The position numbers and the translations under genes were made by a program. From Mortierella sp. BCC40632 (Eukaryota; Mortierellomycota; Mortierellomycetes; Mortierellales; Mortierellaceae), in the NCBI GenBank assembly GCA_011634665.1, contig WAEK01000023.1, positions 186,001-250,000 of the forward strand: a DNA stretch of 64,000 bases. Direction: 5' to 3'. A model generated the notes under the pieces. That model saw nothing but the letters and a program-made list of their open reading frames with translations. It searched no databases and was not told the DNA's origin. Shown piece by piece: positions 46,519 through 60,200 of the stretch (position 1 is the first letter of the stretch; each line of letters starts with the position of its first letter).

Positions 46519-48598
46519 TCAGAAAGGAAGAGGAGCAGGCAACTCTTGGAATGAAACTCCAGCTGATTGGGCTCCATTCAGGGCTGCCAGCATGTTGATC
46601 TTGGTGACAACCGTGCATTGATACCCGATATCCAGATAGGATGCCATCCTATCCACCATCCAATTTCACAAAGAGTGGCCGTTATTAATGACTCTTGAAC
46701 AAACCTCCAAAAAGAAAACGTGTACCATTGAAGAAGAGAACATTTAGTCAAGCTTACATGTTAAAGTATCTCTCGGGGTGGATCTTTGCACCAGAGATGT
46801 TGAGGATCAGCTTGACTTCTGTCCTTGTCTTGTTTCTTTGAAAGATCGTGCTAACAACGTTGGTCGTCACTAGGATCCCATTGGTAAACTCTTGCGAGCC
46901 AAACTTGGAGGCGGTAGTCTATTTCAAAGAACCAAAAGGGAAAATGAGAGAGCGTCATTGGTTCAGATGTTCGAAGAAAAAAAAAGGGAAAATCGCTGAT
47001 ATCAACTCGAATCAGTTTTCAAAACTTACGACATTGGTACGGTTGTCCAAGCGTTCAATGACAGTATCAACCTCTCGAGGATCATGACAGATCACAACTA
47101 CCAGAAACTTTCTGCTCAGCTCGATAGCTCTCTCCAGGATAGTATGTGTCAGTCGAACTCCTTCCTTGTCCAAGGTCCCCTCCTCGATATAGTAGTAATG
47201 TAGATTTTCGTGAAGAAAGACATGGTCCATGCTAAAAGTCGCATGGAACTTTTGGATCTCAAGCGCGTCGATAGCGCGCAATATATCCTTGGTTCCATCG
47301 TGACATGCCAGGACAACTTGACAATGCTCAAACTCTTTCAGTGCCGTAGCCACCAACTGCGTATTGGAGACGTTCCGGAGCACATACTCTGCTTCATAGA
47401 CAATCATAGCAAGGATGAACGAAGGCTGGAGGACGCCGGTGGTTCGGAGTCTGGCCAAGGTGTCTGGTGTACAGACCACGACAGTGGGCTTTTTTGGGAT
47501 AGTCGAGGGTTCAGTTTCGAAGCTCTGGACTTGGTCATCCGTCATGATTAGGATTCTGGCTTCCTTGAAATTAGCCTTGTCAATTTGATCTTGAAGAGTT
47601 TTCAAGAAAAGCTTGGTACTACGAGAATCCAACCGATTCACGACGACGAACATTTGTAGGTCATCAATGTCTTCAAGCACGTCAACCGTTAAATAGGCGC
47701 AATAGTCTTGAAGCCTGTTTCCTCTGAGTTGGACGACAACATCGTCACCTATCATGATGGAGCAAGAATGAGCCTTAGTTTTCCTTTGCTAAACATGTAT
47801 TGTCATTTTTATATGTATTAGAAGGATTCCGAGCCTACCAGACAAAAGAGGTGTGAGGACACTTTTCTCGGCAGAGCTTGCTTCGGTAACTCTATGGGAT
47901 ACGAATGATTGAAATAGAAGTTTAAAAGATGGCGTTCTATTGGATCAGCATCAAGAGAGGTTAAAAGCAATAACCAAGGACATGCCTGTCAGCCAACATG
48001 AGGCTACGAGTGGGCTCTTTCATCTCAATCTCCTCCACAGTCTCCACAGGGACAAGTCCTTTGGGCTCAAGAACCTATTGGATCGTGCAGACCAGCCTCA
48101 TATTAGCATGTAAAAAATGAAAAGAATTAAAAGTTTTTTTTTTTTTTTACGAGTTATTTTAGAGTCCAACTTTCTGACCTTCAAAGACCAGAATGGTTTA
48201 CGCGGAACATATCTTGGAGGTCGTCTTTGAGTCGCATCTGATTTGGGATGTCCGGATCTCTTCTCACCAGGTTCTGCAGTGCAGGGAGCATCGGGTTTTT
48301 CTTTCATTTCTCCGTGTACCGTACTCGTGAGGGAACCTGGTGGCAACGACCCAATGTTTCTTGCAGTACCCTCTGTATCCAACATGTCAACAAGCTTATC
48401 ACAGTCTCGCTGAACACCCTGAAGAGACTTTCTCAGCTTTACCAGTTCTTTGGCGAGCTTCTCTCTGGCGGATACGACGTTCGACATGGCTTCTGGGCGT
48501 TTCTCTTGAGTTTGAGCCAGAGGAGACTCCTTGGTTACGATAGGACTTGGGGCGGTGGGCGGGGGTGGAGACAAGGGAGAGGAGGGAGAGGTGGCCAT
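46519..48598 (-). CDS. DEAD-box helicase-like protein lacking catalytic motifs
   Basis: Two RecA-like halves arranged as in Dbp5/DDX19, with every catalytic motif degenerate. Exons 48179-48598, 47986-48074, 47839-47936, 47030-47748, 46758-46918 and 46519-46648 give 538 aa. A 170-residue N terminus (Pro/Ser-rich, then a coiled coil AREKLAKELVKLRKSLQGVQ) precedes the core. The Walker A region reads LLSGDDVVVQLRGN with no GKT. VVVCTPDTLARL matches the TPGR region. The DEAD box is VYEAEYVL, SAT is ACHDG, and motif V is ILVTTNVVSTIFQ. HRIGRTGR is lost. The frame is intact with clean splice sites, so it is not an obvious pseudogene. The second intron uses a GC donor (AG|GCATGT). It may act as a scaffold in mRNA export or decay, which is a guess. 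Confidence 0.85.
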
Positions 48599-48820
48599 GG
48601 CTGGGTTTATTCAAGAGCAATGTATGTTGGGAACAGATCAAAGATGCAGAGCGCTGGGGCCGTCAGCTGGAAAAGATTCGACAGAGTGGGGGAGGAGGAG
48701 GAGGAAGAGAGAAAGAGTAGAGAAAGAAGAGAGAAGGAACAGAGAAAAGAAGGGAGCAGTTTTTTTCTTCTTCTCAGTCTTTTTAAAATCCACATGTGTG
48801 ATAATCAGCTAGTTTATTGA
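48599..48820. other. Spacer upstream of the DEAD-like gene
   Basis: Short A/G-rich promoter region that overlaps the 3' flank of the second CAS1 gene. No other feature. Confidence 0.5.
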
Positions 48821-51800
48821 CTATGTGCTTGGTGATGGTGGCCAGTTAGACCCATAATTCAGAACCCAGGTGACTCCGAAAAAGATTACCACCTTCCACC
48901 CCAGGTGTGTCCACAGAGTCTTGAAAGTCACCGTCGTCGACGACGGCGAGACTGAAGAGATGGCCCAGGCCGCACTCGAGAGAGGTAATGACACTGTGGG
49001 TGACCCTACTCGAGTGGTTTCGATTTGGAGAGAGACACCTTCATGTTTCTTGGAAAACTTGCTTGCGCCAGCCGTGGGTTTGAATTGTTCTTGACGCTCC
49101 TTCAATTCTCTCACCTTCTCGGACACTGCTCCACCTCCAGAGCTCTCGATCGTATTACCCATTTCCCTGCTCCTTTCTGGGGTAATGGCTGAATGAGAGG
49201 AGAGCCTTGACTTGTTCTCCTTTGCGTAACTTGCATCCATCAAAGCCTTGAGCGTGGAAGGACTGACGGCGCCAGCCGAAGTAGCGATGGGTGAAAGCAT
49301 AACCGACTGTCGTTTAGGTCCTGGAGAGGGTACTGATTGCTGCCTCTCCCGTCTCTCCATGCTTCCGTCTGGTGTATTAATAACGGGGACAGCAGAATAT
49401 GGTCTTGTCGAGTTTGTTCGTGGGCGGTTGTGAGGTAATCCAGGGGTGGCCTTGGATGGAGGTTCCCGACCAGTGACCAACCAGTCAGATAATTCGCCCG
49501 TCGCGCTTGCAACAACATTTGCAATCACGATGAATATAAACGAGGCGACTATAGCGTTTAGGAAAGGCGTGATAGCGGAGGATTTGGGAAGGGGTAACAA
49601 GACCAAGATTCCTTTTGTGTCTCCTGCTAGCCACATGTGGAACTGGCAGATAAATGTCTCCAGCGAACACTTTCCAATAAAGCAAAAGAAGGTCGAGGTT
49701 GTGTTTCGAAGGCCTTGGGTCGAGTTACGGAGGATGACAAATGATACAATCGGGATCCAAGAGATGTATGGGTGGTAGAGGTTGTACTCGAACTTGTCCG
49801 TTGTTGAAGAATAAACAAAGTATGAGATAAAACCGATGATGGACAGAATTGTGGCAGTCCTGGTGATGGCAGTCCAGCGTGGGTGTGTCGAGATTGAGAG
49901 TTCCTGAGCCTTGATAAAGAGGTATGCTACAAGTGAGCCTACGAACACAATCCATACATCCAGGTTCAGTCGGAAGCGCCACTCGGCTGCAGACCAGGTG
50001 ACTCCATAAAAGAAGCGGATGATGGCAAAGACAGTGTCGAGGAACACAGGGACACGAACAAAAACAGCGGTGACAATGGCAGTGATGATGATCTTGGAGA
50101 TAATAAATGAGGGGACGTGGTTGTGTTGATGGCCAATATACATCATTGCATAAATGACGAGGTAGAAGAAGGAGACGAGCGGAGCAAAGTAATAAGACAA
50201 GTAGGTGGTATCCATTGTGTATGCCAAGAGAACTGTCAACAGATTGAGTCTGACGAGGATCGATCCTACACGAGTAGCTCCAAAATCAGCCTTCTTGTAG
50301 TAGAATACAAAGTGTCCAAAGCCGGTCATAAACAGGTAGCTAGCAACCAGCATTCGGACAGGGTTATAAATCCATGAGATGACGGAGACACCAGCATAGT
50401 GATAGGCGAGGATGATTAGTTGCATCCACCCTTTCCATTCATCTGTCTGATCCCGGTTCAGGAAGGGCTGGTCCTTGTCAGATGTTTTCAATGTGTAGTA
50501 GCCTGCGCCAAGTACGAAATACATAAAGGTCTGAAATATGGAGATGTGGTTGAGCTTGTTGGCTTTTGCAAAGAAAGTTGTCCGGTCTGAAAAGTACATA
50601 AACACCACTGCACCACCAACGATTGAGAATGCTCGTAGGATAGCAACACTAGGAAAGATTCCGGCAAATGTACTTTGATGAAAATCTATGGCATCAGAAA
50701 TTGTGTGAAGAAGAGGCTGTTAGCATAGCTCAATCTTGGCTTGCAGAGATTTGCTAAAGGTACTCTGGCAAGTCATATACTTGACGAGAACGTACAGGTT
50801 TGAACAATGTATCCAATTGGGAGCCAGATAAGGAAGAAGGCCAGCATCAATGTCTGGAACCACTGGTTGGAGGGATAGTCGTAGCAACATGTTGTCCCCA
50901 TTGGAGCAACCTTTGGGAGTTTGTTGTTGCAGACAAAGTTGAGCATCACATTTGCCTTTGCCGACATCACACGAGACGAGAAATGCAAACCATCAGCTGT
51001 GTCGTTAGTGGCGGTCTTGCTCATTTGACTCCACACAAATGGTACTGCAATGTTGGTTTCCTGAGTCTCTTGGAAAAGAATGCGATTCATAGTGTCGATA
51101 TCTTCTGGAAGGAGCATCTTTTGGCGTTCTGGAGCAAGTTTCTCTGGATCCACAGCTGGAATAGGGGACAGAAGGATGTTGTGTCCCAGAGGAGATGCAT
51201 TGGGGTCGTTCATTCTTTTCACTAGTCGTTGGATCAGAGTGTGCCATTGATCTCGACCTCCCGACCACTCTGGGTAACGCATGTGCCAGATCCCACTCCC
51301 TACGAGAAAGATGGCAGGTGTTTGTTTTGTTGACTGGGAGCTGGCCATGACTTGGTTTGTCGACTGGTCAGGCCAGATCATGTCCTTTGCAGCTGTTGAG
51401 TTCAGGACAGGGTCCCAATAAAACTCAAACTCGATGCCGGACTGAGGATCATGGATGTAAATATCAGAGTGCCGATCGCCTTCCACTTTGATGTCTGGGA
51501 ATGCTTTGTGTACAGTGGCATTAAAAAGTTGACGGACAACCGAGTCTCCAATCATGACAATTCTGGATCCTTGCAGACAGGATTGTATACTAGGAGGGTT
51601 GTATAGCTTGAGCATACATCCATTAGGATACCACTGGTCGGTCTTTGGGTCGACCCAGATTCCGTCATTGAGTAGGCTCCTACAGCGAGTCTTGTCAGCA
51701 GGGTCTACTCGCGTTCGAGAGAATAGAGCGGATCCAAGTTGAGTCCAAAGGTCAGAGTACATGTCTAGAACAAACGAAGAGGCATAGTGGAATGTAGAGG

Positions 51801-51916
51801 CCACCGAACTTGAACCTACTGAGGACGTGATGGAGGCCAGCCAGGACGACAACAGCGGCTGAGACGGTCCAAAAGAGGAGCTGTGTCCTGTTTTGGCGTG
51901 TTTGTAGGGTCTGCAT
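48821..51916 (-). CDS. CAS1: CAS1-type glycan O-acetyltransferase, copy 2
   Basis: Paralogue of the gene at 38.8-41.7 kb with the same three-exon structure: 51820-51916, 50796-51764 and 48821-50685, 976 aa. The anchor helix, VMIGDSVVRQLFN, DGLHF and all membrane helices are present, so it looks functional. It differs by a longer N terminus (MQTLQTRQNRTQ), a diverged patch after the junction of the third exon (HISIFQTFMYFVLGAGYY), a diverged lumenal loop before DGLHF, and an extra 85-residue Ser/Lys-rich cytosolic stretch before the last hydrophobic segment. Elsewhere the two coding sequences are almost identical, including silent sites. Confidence 0.93.
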
Positions 51917-52190
51917 GGAAAGGCAGATCTATGAGTGAAAGGATATAGGATACAGGAGCGGGAGGGATCGTAACAGAAGCTGGAATGGGAAGAGAGGAGA
52001 AGACGGGGATGAGGACGAACGGGATGGTAGCTGTAATGAAGCGAGTTCAGGGACGGAGATGAACAAGGTGAGGATGACTTGGTGGACGGAAGAAGAAGCG
52101 TTGAGAATGTCCGGAAGAGCTAAATGGATGAGTTTTTTTCTTTTCTTTTCGAAGCTCTCGTCATCGTTTGCCATGTGCTGGACCCATCCG

Positions 52191-52315
<125 letters not shown>

Positions 52316-52544
52316 GGATTGCCAGTGGGTCGTTTACCCTCCCAAGCAGGGCTAAGTGCTAAGTTTGTTTGGCGCCAAAGTGGAAACATGGAAGCCTGAG
52401 AATTCCCTCAGCCCAAGCGCTTCAAGGCTCGGTCTCGCCCAAATGTCCATGCGAGCAGGAAATGCTGACCGTTCGTGTCCCACCGTCCTACACAGCTTGC
52501 AAGCGGCTCTCTTACTTTCCTTTGCTCATCATCCACTCTACTCC

Positions 52545-52660
52545 CTACGCCAGCACCAGCACGAGCGCCAGCACGAGCACGAGCTCGAGCCCGAGTATCA
52601 GCGCCAGCGCCATTGCCAGCGCCATTGCCAGCGCCGTTGCCACCATCGTCGCCACCACAG
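52545..52660. repeat. Degenerate GCC-AGC/GAGC minisatellite
   Basis: Repeated GCCAGCAC, GAGCACGAG and GCCAGCGCCATT-like units. The same place in copy 1 (42103-42125) has only two or three units. Confidence 0.75.
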
Positions 52661-52699
52661 CCCTCATTACCATCAAGCTCAGGAGTCAGCTGCCAGCGA

Positions 52700-54200
52700 G
52701 GGCGAAGTAATTCTAACACTGGAGGACGAGTCGCTATTGTTCAAAGATTGCTGTTTGAAGTGGCCAGATGCACCAGTCCTCGGTATTCCCGTTTTTTTTT
52801 GTTTTTTTTTTGTTTTTTTTTTGCTAGCGGAGGCTCTTGACCCTGCAGAGAAAATGTTCTTAATTATCTTGCCGAATTTCCAATTTTTCCGCCAGGGGGG
52901 GGAGGGAGGGTCCCATTATACTCCTATCGAGGTGGAAAGGAGGGAGAGAGGGAGGAGAGGGTCTATACCTCTCATGACTGTCTAGCCAGTCGCAGGGCAA
53001 TTGTCAGGTTCATCTTGGTCATCATTGCGGCTCTTTTACTTATTGCTCTCCAAACACTGGGGCTAGTCCTGGTAAGGGGATCTGCCTTTCCATTTAATTA
53101 TGTTAGTGCGGCATAATTTACCCTGTGGTCTGAGTGTCTGGACGCTCACACACGAATACGCTCGCCTACAACCTCAATTTGATTCAAACTAACCAACAGG
53201 GTATTTTGATTGCTAGGATTGGGTACCCTTTCTGGTAGTCACCCACTCGGCCTATTCACAGGGTGTATCACTGCCTATTTCTCTATTTTGATACGACTCA
53301 ATTTGGTGTTGATGGGTTCTTCTGGAAGTGGTCTTTCTCAGGGGAAGGAAGGTCTATGTCAAACTCTGTTGTCGATCAAATGGTGACCCTGCTATCCATT
53401 CTCTTCTCTTTTCTTGTTTTTGCTTAAAATAGACACAATACAGGTTCAAACAAAGGACAGTAATCATTCTCCAGAAGGTCTCCTGCGTCCTATGGCAAGT
53501 TGATTGTGAGTAATTGGTCCTCGTACATCAATGTCCTCTATCTCGCCTTCCGCTATGACCCTGGTGTTCACTCAGATCTATTCGGACACATTGACTGTCC
53601 GCGAGATCTCACTCTGGGAAGCTCTACTTCAATCTGGAAGTTACCCAGAACTGTCGCCCCCTGAAGGAGTTGAGACTCTACCTTTTCTCGAGCTTACGAA
53701 GTCTATGCACAACAAAGATGCAGGCCCTGTAGTCATTTTTCCCGGGGCAAGCCAATTCTTTTTCGAGGAAAAAGAAGAAAAGCAGAATGATATACTGTAC
53801 AGTCGTTTCTGGCAAAGAGTAGTGTCCTAACTCTCTGCTGGTAGGGTTTCTCACCTGGCCACAACTCGGATGATCTAGGAACAACTGGACAGTTCTGAGA
53901 TTCATCCCGATCTTCAAGGATTGCACCTTCCTAGAACTTTGTTCCAGATCTATTCCATCGGACTTAGTCATGAGAATCGCCTTGGGCTTCTGGAGTCTCC
54001 TTTGAACAGTGAGTTCTTTACCCCAAGACGGACTGACATCCGATACAGGCGCAATGGATCAAGTGGAGTCAGTCCAGGGTGACAATGCTCTGGCTGTCTC
54101 TGGAAACTCGGTGGCGGTTCGTGAATGGCTTTATTTTCTGAAGCAATGGTATCTGAGCGAAATCTACGACTTTGATTTTATCCCACATCCACATAGCTCC
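52700..54200 (+). pseudogene. Decayed second copy of LOA1
   Basis: Collinear with the intact LOA1 at 42.2-44.0 kb but broken in several places. The start codon and the GC donor of exon 1 are lost near 52700-52720. Exon 2 is replaced by T-rich sequence (52791-52822). Exon 4 carries deletions. Exon 5 has an extra G in the ...GACCCTGGTGTT... stretch (about 53560) that shifts the frame, and the motif I aspartate codon is changed (TACATCAAT). Exon 6 lacks the bases for GTTTNN and a block of about 70 bp. One stretch of exon 5 remains readable (RSxSDTLTVREISLWEALL-like). Not expected to make an enzyme. Confidence 0.85.
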
Positions 54201-54250
54201 CAATTTCTCTCTCTATAGTCGCGCGACTTTTTTTTTATCTTCTCTTGTCT

Positions 54251-57200
54251 TTACAAAAGAACCCAGCCAAATTCTTTTGGAACATATTCCTCCACACGTC
54301 TCAACAAGGTGACCAAGAGATCTCTTTCCTGTGTTCCAATCTTGGGATCCATCGCCAATTTTAACAATCGGTTGGTCATCTGGTTTCCATCCTTTGCACT
54401 CAGGAACGATCCCGATTGTCCTCCAACAATCACATTCGGTAGGACCAGGGTCATGCGCTCCAACACATCCTTTCGAAGTCCGTCTTGTACCTCTTGCACA
54501 CCAACCATCCATCGTCGTGGCTCATTCATCGTCAAACTAGACACACTGTGCATAAACCGGAGATGCCATTGCTCACAGAAATCATCCTCCAAAAGGTTAT
54601 AGTCCTGACCAGACATTATTCGACCCTTTCCTTGCGCCTCACTCTCCTGCTGTTGAGTATGGTCATCAGCCATGGCCAATAGTCTGGCCTCTGCATCGTC
54701 CGAGACCGCCATTCGAGATGCCTTGGCCATCTCTGTAGAACTCATCTCTCCACCAGCATCATACAACCCTTGCTCTGCCTGGTGCTCTTCTCCCCACCAG
54801 AGCAAAACTGCTCCTCCAAGCAAGATCTGGAGTGCCTTTCCAAAGATCTTTTGAAGACCAGAGACAAGGACCAGTAGATCCAGGATTCGCTGCAACCATG
54901 TCAGTCGTGTCTGTTGCAGTTTCCTTTGCTGTTGTTCCGACAAGGACTCTTGGCCAAACAGGCGGTTCCTTCCTTGAGGTCCCTTGTACATTGCATACAA
55001 AAGAACAGATATAGCATTCTCCGCCATTTCAATCTCCCTCAAATCATTGCCTTCAATAGCCGTAGCGGATAGAATGGTGAGTGCTGACTGACAGACCTGG
55101 GTTAACTGGGCTTCTTGATGAGATGGCATGTATCCTGCACGGTAAAGGGAAGCGATAGCAATAGCGTTTTTCAAAACTCGCTCCGCTTCTGGTCTGGACC
55201 CAGGATCAATGGTAGACGACTCTAGATGAGACAACGACAGCATGGACAAGTCGGCAAGTCGTCTCAGGACTCTGTTCGACACCGAGATTTGCTTTACAGG
55301 CAAGCTCGTAAAGACACGCAACATCACGCTCCTCAGTTCTTGGAGTAGCTCTTTGGCCGAGTCGGAGAGCGAGGTGGGAGATGACAAGTCGCTTGTCAAG
55401 ATGCTTGCCTGCTGTTTGTTCTGATTACCACCACTGCTACTAGTACTAGTGACCGATCCACGGCCGTGTTGTTGCATATGACTGCAGAGGGTATCCAAAA
55501 AGATCAACTGTAGGACCTCGACTGGTTTCGATCCAATCAGGTCCTCCTCTGAAGTACGACCCTGACTTTCATTGAGACCGGTGCCTGAAAACAGTAGCTT
55601 GGCAAGAGACTCGACTAAATCAACAACGCGTGAAGTTGGGAGAGATACTTTCTTGGCCAGTCCTTCGAGTCCACGAACCTTGTCCAGTTCCTCAGCAGCT
55701 CGGTCACCTCCTGAACAACGTGGCAATCCACCGAGCGTCAAAATCCGTCCAAGGCCTTCTTCACCTACAGTTAGCTCTTCAGGTGAAATGTCGGGTTCCC
55801 CGTCATGTACCGGCTCATCTGCTGGTCCTGTTCCTGGTTTAGTATTTGACAGAACCATTACTAAGAACTCCATCAAAGAGGTAGATGTATTCGCATGCTT
55901 GGATGCCATCTGAATTGCTGCGGACAGGACTCGGGGTTCCTCTGCAATCAACTGCGTCAACAGAGGGAACCAGTTGACAGATGGCAGAGGTGCTGGCAAT
56001 GCTTGAATGGTATAGAGTAATAGTTCTTCCGCGACTCGATAGTTCTTTTGAGCCTTTTGTAGAGTTCCCATTTGAAGGGGCTCCCAAAGTCCGTCAAAGA
56101 TCGCTCTCAGCCAGCTAGTGGATGAAGGCAGGCGCGAGTAATCCTTGGGTTCGGTGCTCGTACCAATTACTCGACCCTTGTCAGCCTGTCGCAAGCGATG
56201 AACATGACACGCAATATGGCCCAAAACCACTGCTGACAACCGTCCGGCCTTCAGGTCCTGAACCATCAGCATCGACTTTGGATTAACTGTCCTGGAGGCA
56301 GGAACAACCATAGCATACTCGTTGGCAGCACCACCACTGTTTGGAGCAGGTGTTGAGGTAGAGCCTGGGTTGTTGCTACCAGTGATCTGAACAGATAGAC
56401 CGCTCAACTCAATCAATGTTATCAGGGCCGAGTTTGTGACAGAGCCTAGGGTAGAGTTGGCGGCCAAAAAGGAGAAGAGTCCATTCGCTCCAACAGAGGC
56501 CACAGTCGGACCACGCGACCAGTCGATACCAAAACAAGAACCCAGAGCGATTACGGCTGTATGGCGTGCAGCCGAGGTGGGTGTGATTCGAATCAAGTTC
56601 ACGAGAGAGTGGATACGACCTGTCAAAAGTGAAATCTCGCTCGAGGGTGGATTGCGTACGTCAAGGTTCATGTGGATTGTGTGGCAGAACGGAACAGTAA
56701 AATGAACCAGCTGCGGTTGAAGGTCTCGCTGCAGAATAATAAGAATAGCAATAGTATTAATAAAAGATACGTCGTAGCCAGTCTCACTGTTGAAATAATA
56801 GAAACATTGAAATGACGAAAAAAAGTAAAAAAAAAACTCTTGAACTCACTCTTGAGGTTGCTGCCAGCAGAGCACGATCCAAAAGCTCTGTGTCAGCCTT
56901 TCTCTCATCCTGAGAGGCTTCTGATCGGTCAGAGAATGCAATGACCCATGGTGCACCCAACAGGCGAGCTAGTTTTGCGGGTGAAAATATTTGCTGTTGA
57001 TTCTCCAAGAAGGCCTCCAGATCAGCTCTTGCCATCGCAATCACCTTTTGGACAGCTTGAGACTCTTCCTCGCTCGCCGAAGCTGTAGTTCGTTTTCTAG
57101 AAGTGGACGATGCAGTCACGGCTAGAGACAGCCGTGGGAAAGCCATTAAGAGACCAATAGTCAAGGCAAAGGATCCATGGTCCCGTTCAAAGACAACGAG

Positions 57201-60200
57201 CAATTGCTGCAAAGTCTGTTGACAGATTTGATTAAGCTCTGCCGTCTTTGTGGGGTAATCAACAAGACCAGAGAGCAGGTTGCAGAAGGCCCATCCTGTT
57301 GCAAAGGTTGCCCAATTGCTCAATTCACTAAAATGATTATATAAAGATGGAAAAGGGTACAGTATTAACATTGTTTGGTATCTTTTGGTCTTGTAGGAAA
57401 GCAAATGTATCAAACTCTTTTTGCAGTTACCTCGAAGTAGCAGGATTGGATGCATCTTCCTCAAGACGTTGCAGGAACACGTTAATCACGGCCCGGACAA
57501 GTTTTTCATCCACAGCAGCAAGAGGTGTGATAAAACTCAAGCTCACTAATACAGCAAACTGGACCTCGTCACTACCACCGACATCGGAAACAGCTCCCGG
57601 TTGGACAAAATTGTGAAGTAAATGTTTTGCCAAAACGGAGCTCTGAACCGTTGATGCAGGATGCGAATGGCGATGAAGAGAAAGGATAATGCCTAAGTAG
57701 CGAGAATATCAAGGTGACAGAGAAGGTTAGATTCCAATGAAAAGAAAAGAAAAGAAGAAAGAAAAAGATAGAACCTCTCACTTTTTTTGTAGTTTTCATT
57801 ACCTGAAATAGCAAAGAGGGCGTTTGCACAATGAGCAGGCACGAAACCTTCCGTGATCTTTTTGTAAAGATCTCCAATAAGCGTTTCTGCTATGGTAAAC
57901 GTCCTTGTATCGTCATTCTCGTCCCACATATTGTCAAACATGGCTGTCCAACCCTCCAAGGCACAGGTACGCTCCACTAAATGATCCGTGAGTGTTACAT
58001 CTGTCAAGGCTGTCATCAAGTTTCGATATCCTTGTTGCGTTCGGATTGCTGCCACAGCCTCTTCCTTGGTGCTCTCACCCATCTCATCCCCTGCACTTGG
58101 ATTGGATTGTGAAAGAGATGACGAGGAGGGAAGTTTATCCAGAACGGAGGAACAAAGCTGACTCGAGAGAGCATAGCCAATTCGCAAACCTGGGTTCACA
58201 TCTCCAGATTGCCATTTTTGCAAGACACTAGTAGAGACCACCGACATGACACCAAGCATCCTGTCCAACTCTTGTGTTCCTGACTGTTGTTGATCCCCAT
58301 CCGCGCCTCTTCTCGAGGATGCAGAGTCCTTGAAGAGACTTCTTCTCATATGAGTCAGTTCATGTCTAACCAACTTTTCCAACACGAGCGAGTACTCGTC
58401 TACGACGTGAGCATCTGTTGCCTCCAGGATTCGCTCTCGGATATAAACCACGGGGACCTCGACTGCTAGCGTGGCCAAGATTTCTGGAGCCGCAAAGCAA
58501 GCAAGCGCTCTAACAGCCGACGCCAGAACTTCAGGGTCTTCAGAATCCAAGAGTGGCTTGATGTATTCGGTCAAGATGGCCTCTCTCAAATCCAGGAAAA
58601 CTTGTGTGTCTGTAAAGAAGCAGAGAGTTTGTGGCGTGCCAAAGATCGTTAGGGTGAAAAAGTAGTGAGGGGGAGGAGGAGGAGGAGGGAATTTAAAAAA
58701 AAAAAAAGACTGACCTTCCGTGTTCAATCCGACAATTCCATAGAATACACACATTTCGCGAAGCATTCGGTTGTGCCCTGTTTTGACAGCATGCTCTGCC
58801 ACATGACAGAGGAGAACGTTCCAAGCTAGTTTCGATAGACAAAATAGAGGTTGTTAACCAATTTACTCTTAACATATTGACATCTCCATATCTTCAGCTT
58901 TTCATTTTTTTTTTCCTCAAAAGAAATCTCACCTGCTCTGGGTTCCACAATGCCTGCTTCCACAGTGATATTCATTGTCTCGATAATAGTGCAAATAGAA
59001 GACGCATAGAGCTCCACAGAATGAAGCAAGGTCGATAAGAAAGGAATCAAAACTTCTGCGTACCCAGCAGCATCAAAGGCACATACATCCCTAAGATCCC
59101 AACGATGATCAAAAAGAGTTTCAATAACCTTTGACTAGTTCACATTCGATAAACAGTTCGAAATTTCAGGATAGCTCATGAGTTTTTTTTTTTTTTTTTT
59201 TTTTTCTTACCTGATGGTCGTCAAAACTGCAACCTCCATATCATACTCTGGTTCGCCTCTAACAGGAGTCTTGTGAAGCCTGGGCCTCATCTCGACCCAC
59301 TCATGAATAACATGTCTTAATGTCTTCCAAACACGAGGCTGACGTTTCCAAATCATGAACAGGATTCTGACTCCAACGGCTCCCATAAAAGAGCTTGACT
59401 TGGATCCTCTGTTCGTGTTGGTATTGGGTCCTCCATTGATCAGTGTCAGGATTGTCTTCAATACTCTAGCAGTCACCACCTCATCCTTGTCCGTTACCAG
59501 AGCTGGGATGGCCTCTTGCAAAAGATGAAGCTTTACTGTCGGTGAAGGATCCACTCGGAGTACATAAAGGAAGAGAACCAAGGTCACCAGTTGACCTTCC
59601 TCTGCTTGGGATTGCTCCGTAATGGCCCGTATGCGATATTGTTCATCTGGATGAAACATCATTGTGGTCAAGACCAAACTGGAGAGGATCTGATCATCCC
59701 CCAAGGAAAACAGTGTTTCCTTCTCATCGTCATCAGAACTATCCGTGGCCTTGTTTCCATCATTCCAGATCTGTCGTAGATGATCCACCTCGGCATGAAT
59801 CATACCAGCAACGCCTGAGCTCCTGAACAATGTATCCTTCTCTGCAGATGACATGTCGGTCGAGAACATGCCTTCCTGTCTTGATTTAGGAATTGTTTCG
59901 AGTCGTTGAAGCATCTCGGCACATTTTTTACTGACAGACTCCAATTGGGATTCACCCATGACTTGAAAGATGGGCAAAAAGGCCAAGTTGGCGATCATGG
60001 CGTCTGATTGAGTGGCCTCTTCATTCAATACAGTTGTCAGAACAGAATGCATCCAATCCACAAGGATCCGTTGTTCATCCACAGTCGAGACATTCATCAA
60101 CAGGAATGATAAAAGTGGCCATAGTCGTTCAAAAGCAAGTGTCGGAACCGAATATTCCTTTTTGGGTGTCACCAACGTCTCGGCCATCTGCATCCAAAAG

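Noticed and set aside
54251..56671. Separate gene starting at MNLDVRNPPSS
   Set aside because: An acceptor at 56729 continues the frame in phase from the upstream focadhesin exon, so the ATG is internal.
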